Source: Saposhnikovia divaricata
Lineage: Eukaryota; Streptophyta; Magnoliopsida; Apiales; Apiaceae
Direction: 5' to 3'
Assembly: GCA_036435485.1 (NCBI GenBank)
Contig: CM071594.1
Span: 197,930,216-197,994,215, forward strand
DNA: 64,000 nt
In this document: positions 10,498 to 21,410 of the stretch, one piece after another
How the letters are laid out: each line of letters begins with the position of its first letter
Numbering within the stretch: the stretch's first letter is position 1
The notes under the pieces: model-generated
Databases searched by the model: none
What the model saw: the letters and a program-made list of their open reading frames with translations, nothing else
Told to the model about the DNA's origin: nothing
Program-made: the position numbers and the translations under genes

Positions 10498-12690
10498 TAT
10501 AGAATTTTGCTCAAATGAGAACCCTATATTATGGTGAGATATTAGACCATCTCCAACCCAAGACACCAAAATAGTGTCCTAGGGACAATATTTTGGTGAC
10601 AAAATTACATCATTCACAAACTACACTCCAACTCATGGTACTATACTTGACACTAAAAAGAATATTCACCAATAAAATAGAATATTCTAACTTTGTTCAA
10701 TTTTTACATTATTATAGCTATTATATTTTAAATTATAATGTTATGGTCGCACAATATTAAATTTATTAATATAAAAATTTATTTATAAAAAAAATCAATA
10801 TCCAAACTTTGTTAAAATTTGGACAAAAGTTTAAAAAGGAATAAATTTAGTCAAAATTTAGGTTGATCGGTGATCCACATTCCAGTATCAAAGCTCATGA
10901 TGTATAAATTAGTAAGTTGAAAGTCCAAGAACACGAGCCATGATCTTATAAAGATAGCATCTTATGTACTTGTTCATGACATCTTTAGCAGTGAGTTTAT
11001 TTATTTATATGTATTATAAGTTGCAGTTGGGTAAAATTATTATCTTGTAACTTCTTATCTATCATTATAATGTTATTTTTTAATTAAATTTGGTGTGTTG
11101 TTTATAATTCATGATTAAGCATTTTTTTTCAAGGTTTTGTGTGAAAGTTTAAAGTAAAAAAATATTTTAGAATTAACAAGAGCTAAGAAGAAAAGAAGTT
11201 TCAATTAATAAAAATTTAAAGTTAAAAATTACAAGAACAAATAAGTTTAGTAAGGCATAGATGGAAAAAAAATTGTTTTGTTAACAAATATAGGGCCATT
11301 GTTGGAATTTTGAAAGTCACAAAATTTGGTGACCAAGGATCACCAAATGTATTTTTGTCACCAAATTTGGTGACCCAAAACTCACTTGGCGATCTTGGGT
11401 CACTATTTTAGTGTTGCATTGGAGTAGGTTTGACACTATATTCATCACTATTATAGTGATTTATTGTTGGGTTTGAGTTGCTCTTAGATCTAATCACAAC
11501 CCTTTATTTAAAAGAGAGCCTTTTAATCTAAACCACATAAAATAAAAAATCTAATAACTAGAATTTAAATACCCCACCCCCACCACCACACCACCTGTAC
11601 CCACCCCTCCCCCCCGCTGCCACCACCCGCCGTCGCTGCCACCACCCCCGCCAACACCACCGTCGCTGCTGGCCCACCTCCGTACACCACCCCGGTTTCT
11701 CTTTGCTCTCTCCAATCTTACTTCTCTCTTGACTCTCTCACACCCTCTTGTTCTTCATTTCCAACGAATTAAAACCCCAAAATCACAGTGATTTTGTGAC
11801 CCGAATCGCAAGTGTTAGTAACCAAACTACTCCTCTCCTTCTCATCGATCAATTCGTATCATCAAATCAAGTTTTTGAATCATTCGAGTTTGAAGGTAAA
11901 AATTGGGTTTGATTTGTGGCTCCGTTTTTTATGATTTTAATTACATGTATTTTGGCAATTTTCATTTTTTTTAGTGCTTTTTCGTTCATTTATGCTGATT
12001 TTTGATAAATTTCTGGTAATTTGGTGTTAATGGTGGTGGTTTTATGGTGATGGTTGGTGGTAAGAAATTAGGGTTTGTATAAATTTGGGGCTTTTCGATT
12101 TTGGATGGAAATTATGAAATTGATTATACGAATACGTAGAGGGTGAAATAACGAATGGATCGAGGGTAGTTTTGTGGGTGGTTGATGACCAGAAGGGGTT
12201 AGCCACCGCCGCAGTTGGTCGCCGGCGGTGGTGGTGATTTTCTGTGATTCCTTGCTAATTTGTATCAATTTTGTGGTGATTTTCGGGCTGCTGTTGGTGA
12301 TTTTTTGGTGGTGGCAATGTGATGGTTTGTGATAATTTTGGTTGTCGTGATTTTTGTTTACAGACGGTGATTTTTTGGTTATGGCGACAGTGTGGTGGTC
12401 GGAGGTGGCGGCGGTGTGGTGATTTCTATGAAACGGTGGTGATTTTCGTAATTTGATGGTGATTTTTTGCTGGTTGCCAGAGGTGGTGGTTGCCGGAGAT
12501 GGTGCTCACCGGTGGTCGAAGGTGATGGGTGCTTGGAGGAGGAAGAAGACGGTGGTGAGATACTAAAAAATTAATAAAATTAATGGGTGGTGGGAGATGA
12601 AGATGAAGTATAAAAATGAGTGGTTAAGATTAGATCTCATATCTCACACTAATTGGGGGTTAGTAAGACCCTAGATAGATATGTGGGTAG
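10498..12690. mobile_element. Possible DNA transposon or captured-sequence element with imperfect inverted ends
   Basis: The left end (about 10500-10560, ignoring the nested MITE) and the right end (about 12621-12662) are inverted copies of a block around GATTAGATCT[A/C]ATATCTCAC. Inside are a C-rich run (11570-11650), a CT-rich leader-like tract with a GT splice-donor-like site (about 11700-11900), and G/T-rich repeats of GGTGGTGATTTT (11990-12560), which resemble captured promoter, 5' leader and intron sequence. No transposase ORF. Superfamily and exact ends unknown; a Pack-MULE-like element is one option. Confidence 0.3.
10545..11483. mobile_element. PIF/Harbinger-type MITE (939 bp) nested in the block above
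   Basis: Flanked by TTA on both sides (10542-10544 and 11484-11486), the usual 3-bp target duplication of this superfamily. The ends are inverted: GACCATCTCCAACCCAA at the left, and GAGCAACTCAAACCCAA reading inwards from the right (14 of 17 matched). Sub-terminal parts repeat GACACCAAAAT and GGTGACC-like words in both orientations. The interior is AT-rich with no ORF, so it is non-autonomous. Confidence 0.7.
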
Positions 12691-13544
12691 AGTTCTAGGA
12701 AGAACTTCCTTTCAAAAGAACTAGAAACCCTATCTAAGACCGCAGATTATTATCATATATTAATGAAGGCCGCAAATTAATATCATATATTAATAAAAAT
12801 ATTAATAAAATACAATGGAAAATTCGTGATTCAAATGAAGTTTGAGGACATATATACCATAATATATCGACAAAATATTTAACAGATTCTCATAACTATG
12901 GAAACATCACAAGTCAAATTCGGATTGACACAAATCACAATTTTCTTAAGTAAGGAAACGATTCTTCAAATCAGCAAATATCATAAAAACAAAGTTATAA
13001 TATAATACAGAGTTTTAGAACACATATCCGTATACAGCTTGAAGAAAAAACAGATTAAGAAAAAATGGAAGAGAACATGCAGTGCCATCAATGGATAAGT
13101 CACTATGCTAATTGTTTTTGATTCTGTAGCATAGTGTGTTTTGATCAGCAACAGATTTGTATATCTAATAAATTCTTCTATGTGTTCTAATAAATTGTCA
13201 AGTTATACTAATTGCGCTATGTATGTTTAAAAGATTTAAAAGTAATTGAAAATACAATAATAGATTTATATACTTCAATTCAATAATCTTATAGCGGATT
13301 CTGTAAAAAATTCTGCAAGGTATTAACGTTTTCGGTAACTTGTATTAACAAATTTTCAAAGTGTTTATATGCTATCATTTTTTACAATCTTCACAAGAAT
13401 TTAATACATAATTTTTCCTTTGTAGTGAAAATTTGAATAAGGGATCAAATGTAGAAAAGTGATAACAATATGCGATTTACGTGTATTTGTAAACATCAAA
13501 ATTATAAATATTGTCATCGGGAACATGTGGTGGAGGGTAAAGGA
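12691..13544. other. AT-rich spacer, no gene
   Basis: No conserved ORF. A direct repeat of CATATATTAATGAAGGCCGCA/ATTAATATCATATATTAAT type occurs at about 12740-12795. The last five bases (AAGGA) are the left target site of element A. Confidence 0.5.
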
Positions 13545-14830
13545 TGTTAGTCACAGAGGCATGCCTGAATACATCTAATAACAAGCCTAAGTATGCGTAA
13601 TGCTATGCATTACCTACATGACCTCTTAACTGAGGGAACCTTTAGTTGTAGAGTTTCTATTTGTTCTGTACTTGTAATAGGCATCAAATTCTAGTTGTGT
13701 TACTGTACTTATAAAGTCAAGAATAATGCTTGAAAGAAGTTCCAAGGTTCATGCCTCAAGCAAGAAGATAAAGACTGCCAAATAATCACAGTTGGGATTT
13801 GAAGAAATGAAGAATTTGCCTAAGTACCAATTCGAGAAGTACATTTGTCTATTCGAGAAGTCTAGCATTCGAGAAGTCAGAGATTCGATATCTTAGAAGA
13901 CACTATTCGATATCTCTGAATACACTGTTCGATATCTCATTCGATATCTCAAGGATTCGATATGTCAAAATGCTCTATTCGATATCTCAAGGACTAAAGA
14001 AGCTATTCGACATCTCAGGGATTCGATATGTCAAAATGCTCTATTCGATATCTCAAGAACTAAAGAAGCTATTCGACATCTCAGGGATTCGATATGTCAA
14101 AATGCTCTATTCGATATCTCAAGGAGTCCCAGAGAAAAGAGCTATTCGAGAAGTGATTAAATATGTCAATATAACATTATTCGAGAACTCAGAGTTATCG
14201 ATTAAGTCAATTCGAGTTCTCGAATCAATCACTTAGCCACTTCTCGAATACATTCTTGGAGACAAAATAATGAAGAATTGTACAAGTCAGAAACCTGCAA
14301 CAAGCCAAGTCGCTTTATTTGACTATGTACTATAAAGCACATTGGAAAGCCTACAAAGAAGCTTGGAGAGATAAGACAAAGGGACAAGGAGCTAAAGAAG
14401 TGGATCTGAACAGGCTTTGCAAAGTCAAATCTGTAGCCGTTTGGACTCTTACTCAAATGAGATAGACATACTGGAAAGTAGTTTGTTTTACCTACCTTAT
14501 TTGTAGTAAGTAGGTGTATCCATGTCTATAAGGATACAGCCTCGCTTCCTTAGCAAAAAAAAGTTTTTAAAGATACATCACAAGAAATATCTCTCTAAGA
14601 AAAACGAAGCTGAGAATACTATCATTTGTATTCACAGATTGTAGCGAAATCTTTATCTAATAAAATATTAGATTAAAGTGATATTGTGTTGTGTTTGTCT
14701 TTGTTATCTGTACTTGCGTATCTCACACACACTCAACATATATCTTGTTGCAAAGATTCAAGAACAAAGAAAAGTTCAAGAATCCATTCACCCCCCCTCT
14801 GTATTCTTTTACTGTATTCAATACTCAACA
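13545..14830 (+). repeat. 5' LTR of element A (1,286 bp)
   Basis: TGTTAGTC...ACTCAACA. U3 carries many copies of ATTCGA words within ATTCGATATCTC and ATTCGAGAAG contexts. A TATA-like CTATAAAG is at about 14330, and AATAAAAT, a poly(A)-signal-like site, at about 14658. The end has a C-run followed by the CTGTATTC...CTCAACA terminus, identical to the 3' LTR. Confidence 0.92.
13953..14127 (+). repeat. 66-bp tandem repeat in the A LTR (about 2.6 copies)
   Basis: Repeat unit starts at GGATTCGATATGTC and recurs at a 66-base period (13953, 14019, 14085), each unit holding three TTCGA words. The same array is present in the 3' LTR (about 26762-26936). Tandem U3 repeats often act as enhancers in LTR elements; here this is inference. 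Confidence 0.8.
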
Positions 14831-14832
14831 AG

Positions 14833-14844
14833 TGGTATCAGAGC
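14833..14844 (+). other. Primer-binding site of element A
   Basis: TGGTATCAGAGC two bases after the LTR end: complementary to the 3' end of plant initiator tRNA-Met, the usual primer for copia elements. Confidence 0.9.
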
Positions 14845-14873
14845 AGGCTATTTAATCTAAACAGAAAATGATC

Positions 14874-17308
14874 ATGAGTTCGAAATACACCAAAGACTAC
14901 AGGTACGGTGAAGGTCCCTAAGTTCGACAAAGAGAATTACAACCTCTGGAAAATAAAAATGCTGTTGTTCATCAAAGCTGCCAATCCTCTCTACCCTGAC
15001 ATCCTCAAGAATGGTCCATTTGTACCGCAACAAGAAATTGCTGAATCTACAGTGGGCACAATAGTCATTCCTAGATCATATGTTGCAAAAGAGCCATCCA
15101 AATGGACGGACTTAGAGAAGGAAAAGGTTGCCCTAGACAGTCATCTCATGTTGCTGATCATAGACTCCATGGATATGTCGATGTTTGCCAATATAGCATC
15201 ATGCACATCAGCCAAGGACATGTGGAACCACATCGAGGTGTTATGTGAAGGGACAGAGGAGGTAAGAGAGAATAGGAAACAGATACTGGTCACACAGTAT
15301 GAGGCTTTAATGGCACAGTCCAAAGAAAGTATTACTGATATGTTTGAGAGATTTCACAAGCTGGTGACTGAGCTTCAAATGAATGGGAAGGTTTACAGCA
15401 GTAAGGAATTAAACATGAAGTTTCTTCTATCTGCACCTAAGCACCTAGAGCAAAGGGTCATATCTCTAAGAGAAAGAGATTTGAACAAAGTCACATATGA
15501 TGTGCTCTATGGGGTTTTAAAGACTCATGAGTTTGAGTTGCTTCAGAAGAGGGCTTTCCAAGCCAACCAAGGCAGAATGATAAACACATCCTGTGCCTTG
15601 ATTGTCAACAAATCCGTTCAAGACCTGGAAGCATCTACAAGTCAACTGAGAATAGAAGAGATAGTAGATGATGAAGAAACTGAAGAAGAAGTGACTGAAC
15701 CTGTTGTTTAAAAGAAAGAAGATGAGTTCTATACTCTTGAAGAGTTGGATGCCATGGAAAACACTTCATATGCTTTTATGGCTAGAAAATTCCCAAACAT
15801 CAGATTTAAGAGGAATCAGCCCTTCAAGTCTAGATCTCAAAATCATTCATTCAACAAGAGCAAGGCACCTGTGAAAGCAAACAAGAACAAATTCAAAACC
15901 AGCTATGTGGATAGGTCATCTGTGATATGTTATAGATGCAATGACCTAGGGCATTTTGCCAGTGAATGCAAGAAGCCTAAAAAGAAGGATAAGGAGTTTC
16001 TTGAGCTTGAAGCTAAGTATGAGGCTCTGCTAAAGAAGCATACACCAGGTAAGGCCTACATAGCCGAAGGGAAGTGTTGGGATGATTCTGATATTGATGG
16101 AGAAGAACAAGAATTCTGCAACTATGCCTTGATGGCCAACTCCAAGGAAGAACCATCTGAATCAGACTCTCAGGTACCATCCCTCACTACTATAGACATG
16201 TCTGTTTATGAATACAAATCTATGGTTGAACAACTATCTATTGAGATGTTTAATATTCATACTAGTATGACTGCTGCTAATGAAGAAATTGCTAAACTGT
16301 CTACTAAGAATGAACTGTTGAAGAAAAGAAATGAGGAACTAGAACTAACTGCTATGCAAATAGAAAACCTTAAACAAGAAATAGAATATCTAAAGAATAA
16401 GGTTCTATGTGCTAGTCAAGTTGAGAAAGCTCTTAGGGATGAACTAGCTGAAAATGAATTTAAATTGAAAACATTTAAGAATTCCTCTAGTCTATTGCAG
16501 TCCTGCCATAAGAAAAATCTAGCTAGACCTAAGGCTGCCATTGGACTTGATTATGACACTCTCAAACAGAGGAAGGGATATGCAGTCATTGAAGATGACA
16601 TTGTTGTTCAAGAGGAAGTGCCTCAGGTTTTGAAAAAGGCTCATTAAGCAAATGTTGGATGATGAAGATAAGGCACAATCAAATGAACAACAAGCATCCT
16701 CTAAGAGTGAGAATGTCAAAACCAAAGCCAAGGAGTCAGTAGGAGGTAGACCTAGACTTGAGAAATTTGTAAAGTTTGTTTCAGCTGGGAATAATGAGTT
16801 TGAAAAGAAACAAAACAGGAATGGCAAATTAGGGATTAAAAAGGACAACAATTATGCTTATGTGCCAAATGCCCCTAGGAAAGTTTGTCAAAATTGTTTT
16901 AGCACTTATCATTTAACTCATGCATGCAAGAAACCATCTGGTAGTGTTGCTAAACCATTCTATGATTGCTCTGTGCCTTTAAGACATAGAGACTCTCCTT
17001 TCTGTGATAAATTTGATTGTATGCCACGTAACATGAATGTAATGACTAGTTGCTTTAATTTGAGAAGACAATTCATGGAAGGTTGCATCAGTCACAATGT
17101 TCACACACACTACACAAGAACAAAGTCTTCAAGTCCTCCTAAAGTTAGGAAGGTGCCTCTGTCACCTAAGTCTAAGAACCCTGATTCTAAGACTTCTAAC
17201 AGTGACAAAAAGACTAACATCAAGAAAATTGATAAGCATGCTGTTTATGATAAAACTGTTGCTAAGTCACATGGACCCAAACTTGTTTGGGTACCAAAGG
17301 AGAAGTAA
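14874..17308 (+). pseudogene. gag: gag of element A (capsid, zinc knuckle, long C-terminal extension), disrupted
   Basis: The likely ATG is 14874; one extra base near 14895 shifts the frame, after which the capsid domain reads well from KVPKFDKENYNLWK (14908 on), the UBN2/DUF4219-type gag of plant copia. TAA at 15709 interrupts it. A CCHC zinc knuckle (CYRC..., Cys-X2-Cys-X4-His-X4-Cys) lies at about 15926-15970. After it comes a coiled-coil-like region, TAA 16645, a frame change, and a basic Cys-containing tail to 17308 ending in LVWVPKEK, just before protease in another frame. The long region after the zinc knuckle fits Sirevirus-like gag. Not functional as it stands. Confidence 0.88.
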
Positions 17309-20300
17309 TACCTTTGTGTTTGCAGGGCAAAGAAAGTGAAAGGAAGGTCATGTGGATTTTGGACAGTGGATGCTCAAACCATATGACTGGTGATATGGCC
17401 CTGCTATCACAGTATGAGTAGAAGGCTGGCCCAATGGTTGCTTTTGGAGATGACAGCATTGGCAACACACTGGGATATGGCAAGTTGGAAATTGGAAATG
17501 TCATCATTCAAAACGTAGCACTGGTCAAGGGACTCAAGCACAATCTACTGAGTGTTGGTCAATTTACTGACAGAGGCTTCAAAGTGATTTTTGACAAAGA
17601 TGAATGTTTGATCACCTAGAAGAAGACTGGTGACTTTTCTCTATCTGGAGTAAGGAAAGGAAGCCTGTTTGTAGCCAATATGAACTCTGCAAACAAGGAC
17701 AAAATTTGTTGCTTTTACTCAAAAGCATCAAATGAAGATAGTTGGCTGTGGCATAAGAAGCTATCACACTTGAACTTCAAATGCATTAATTCTCTAGTCA
17801 AATGGGAGTTAGTAAGAGGCATGCCCACACTTGAATTCTGTCAAGAAGGAGTGTGTGAGGCTTGTCAAAAGGGAAAAATGAAAAGATCAAGCCACAAGTC
17901 AAAGACAGTGACATCAATAACCAAGCCCCTACAACTAATTCATATGGACTTGTTTGGGCCTGTCAATATTATGTCACTAGGAAGGAAAAAGTATGCTCTG
18001 GTGATGGTTGATGATTTCACAAGGTATACATGGGTAGAATTTCTGGCATCAAAGGATGAGGCTTCACAAGTAATCATTGAGCATATAAAGAAAATTGACA
18101 AGGAAGCAAAGGCCATCAATGCAAGTGTGATTGCATTAAGAAGTGATAATGGAACAGAGTTCAGAAATGCCATGCTTGAAGCATTCTGCAAAGAGAATGG
18201 TATTTCTCAACAATTCTCAGCTCCAAGGACTCCACAACAAAATGGAGTTGTTGAGAGAAAGAATATAACTCTGATTGAGGCTGCTAGAACAATGTTACTT
18301 GATGCAAAGATGCCTACATGTTTTTGGGCTGAGGCTGTGAGCACTGCATGCTATATCCAAAACAGAACCCTCATCAACAAAAACACTGGAAAGACACTTT
18401 ACAACTTGATGACTGGAAAGAAGCCCACTCTAAAGTATGTTCATACTTTTGGAAGCAAATGCTTTGTGTTAAAAGACAACTCAGAATATGTTGGAAAGTT
18501 TGATGCAAAAGAATTTGAAGGAATTTTTCTTGGCTACTCTATGGAAAGAATTGCATACAAAGTTTATGTCATCACTCAAAAGAAAGTTATGGAAAGCACA
18601 GATGTGACATTTGATGACAGCAAACTACCTGGATTAGAAGGAGGCAATGATGAAGATAAAGATCCTTTGACGTTTGACAATCTAGATGATTCTGATGAGG
18701 AGATTGAAACTGAATTTGAGCCCACAATCCAACAAACTCAAGTGAATAAAGAACCTGTGTCAACCAACAATGAAGAAACAAGCATCCAAGACACACCTGT
18801 GATTAGTGGCAACTTCACAGGGGGAGGAAATGTAAATGATCATGATCTGGATGATGAAGCAACATCAAGGCTGAGAAATCAATCTGAACATAAAAGGAAA
18901 TGGGATAGATCATATACTGCAGATCAGATAATTGGAGATCCAAATACAGGAGTGAGGACAAGGAGAGCAACTCTAAATGAATGTCTCTATGGTTGCTTTC
19001 TATCCCAAGTTGAGCCTAAGAAACTTGATGATGCATTGTTGGATCCTGATTGGATAATTGCTATGCAAGAGGAGCTAAACCAATTTGAAAGAAGCAAAGT
19101 ATGAGAACTTGTACCTGCACCAAAGGATAGAACCATTGTTGGAACAAAATGGGTTCTAAAGAATAAGATGGATGAAAATGGTGTAGTCATAAGAAACAAA
19201 GCAAGGTTGGTTGCAAAAGGATACTCTCAACAGGAAGGCATTGACTATGATGAGACTTTTGCCCCTGTTGCTAGACTAGAGGCCATCAGAATTTTCTTGG
19301 CATTTGCTGCACATTCTAATTTCAAGGTTTATCAAATGGATGTCAAGAGTGCATTTCTGAATGGGGAGTTGGAAGAAGAAGTATATGTGCAACAGCCACC
19401 TGGCTTTGAGGATCCACAATTCCCTCACTTTGTCTACAGATTGCTTAAAGCATTGTATGGACTTAAGCAAGCTCCTAGGGCATGGTATGACACATTATCA
19501 CAATTTCTATTGGAGAATCAATTCACTAGAGGCACACTGGACAAGACACTGTTTTACAAGAAACATGGTGATGATATTATCTTAGTTCAAATCTATGTGG
19601 ATGATATCATATTTGGATCTACAAATGAGAAGCTGTGTGAGAAATTCTCTAAGCTCATGCAGAGCAGATATGAGATGAGTATGATGGGAGAATTAACATT
19701 CTTTCTTGGCCTGCAAGTGAGTCAAAGGAAGGATGGCATTTTTATAAGTCAAACCAAATACATCAAGGATCTATTGAAGAAATTTGACTTAGAGGAATGC
19801 TCACTTGCAAAGACACCCATGGCCACTGCCACCAAGTTAGATGAAGATGGATGAAGATGGTAAGGGCAAGAAGGTAGATATCTCAATCTACAGAGGCATG
19901 GTTGGTTCTCTACTCTACCCCACTTCTAGTAGGCCAGACATCATGTTTGCAACATGCTTGTGTGCAAGGTTTCAATCAAATCCAAAGGAATCACATATGA
20001 TAGCAATAAAGAGGATTTTCAGATATCTGAAGGGCACACCAAACTTGGGGTTATGGTATCCTAAGGACACAGGGTTCAATCTGGTTGGTTATTCTGATGC
20101 TGATTATGCTGGATGCAGAGTGGATGGGAAAAGCACCTCAGGTAGCTGCCAGTTTCTTGGACAAAGGTTAGTCTCTTGGTACAGCAAGAAACAACGATTT
20201 GTGTCAACTTCCACAGCTGAAGCTGAGTACATAGCTGCTGGAAGTTGCTGTGCTCAAGTGCTTTGGATCAGAAACCAACTTAGAGAATATGGACTTGTGT

Positions 20301-20557
20301 TGGAAAGAATTCCAATCATGTGTGACAACACAAGTGCAATCTCTATAGTCTCCAATCCTGTCAATCATTCTAGGACAAAGCACATTGACATCAGATATCA
20401 CTTCATAAGGGAGCATGCAACTAATGGAACCATTGAGTTACATTATGTTCCCACAGAGAAACAACTAGCTGACATATTCACTAAGCCATTAGATGAAGCC
20501 ACCTTCACAAGGTTGGTTAGTGAGATTGGAATGCTGAATTCTTCAAATTCTGGCTAA
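17309..20557 (+). pseudogene. pol: pol of element A (protease, integrase, RT, RNase H), disrupted
   Basis: Order PR-IN-RT-RH defines Ty1/copia. Protease: DSGCSNHMTGD about 17360. Integrase: HHCC zinc site (WHKKLSH...CEACQKGK, about 17750-17880) and DDE core with DLFGP (about 17947), RSDNGTEF (about 18140) and VVERKN (about 18250). RT: GTKWV, DVKSAFLNG (about 19340), YVDDIIFGS (about 19597). RNase H: GYSDADYAG, STAEAEY, the C-terminal KHIDIRYHFIRE. Breaks: TAG 17418, TAG 17617, TGA 19102 (Trp position), and a frameshift at about 19842-19862 caused by a 10-base tandem duplication. All catalytic residues remain. Confidence 0.92.
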
Positions 20558-21410
20558 GTGAATATATCAACTAGATTGTTGCAGCAGTAAATACTTACTT
20601 TATCAAATGCTCAATATTTTTTAAGTAAGTATTGGCTAGAGTATGATTTATAAATATTCCACAATTCTGCATATGTTGAAAATCATACATCTTTAGCTTG
20701 AAATTTCTGTGAAATTTTGAGAGAATCACTATTTAATTTGGTAGAATATTCTTCAGTGAATATTTCTGGTAAATTTTAAAAGATAGTGAAAATTGAATTT
20801 TATGAGTGAAAAGTATAGTTCGATAAGTCAGACTTCTCGAATGGTTCATTGTTTTGTCATGGCTCGAGTTCTCGAATAGGCCCATCTAGAACCCTCTTGA
20901 GTTCTCGAATAGTGTCTTTTGGAGAAATCGAATAGCACACTCTGAGTTCTCGAATAGAGTATTTTAGTTCTCTAATGATGGAGTTCTCGAATACTGTATT
21001 TGAGTTATCGAATCATTTGAAAATGCTAATTTCTCGCTGACACTTAATCGCTTTTTGGATTTATATTCAAAATTTCATTTCGCTCATAAAAACATATTTT
21101 ATTTAGCTTAGAATTATTTTCTGAGTTAAATAACTGCCAGTTGTGAGTTTCAAACTGTTAGAGATATCGAATAAGCCTTTCTTGACTTATCGAATAGTTG
21201 TTTTATACTTCTCGAATGACTGACTTGTCGATACAAAACTTATATCTAATCGACAACTCAAGTCACTCACATATATGCAATTCCACAACTGTTCAAATCA
21301 TTTCATTCGATTTCTCAGGCAGCTAAAGTTCCAAAACCTCTGTAAACCCTAACGTCAAAAGCTAAATTTCTTCTTCAACCTTCATTCTCTTCTCATCTCT
21401 CTGTGTAACA
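20558..21410 (+). other. Non-coding spacer of element A rich in TCGAAT words
   Basis: 853 bases between pol stop and the extra ORF. From about 20817 to 21250 at least ten TTCTCGAAT/TATCGAAT words occur. They are the reverse complement of the ATTCGA words that fill the LTR. No ORF. It would form the leader of a transcript for the third ORF. Confidence 0.7.

Noticed and set aside
13953..14127. CRISPR-like array
   Set aside because: Units are directly tandem without unique spacers, and lie inside an LTR.
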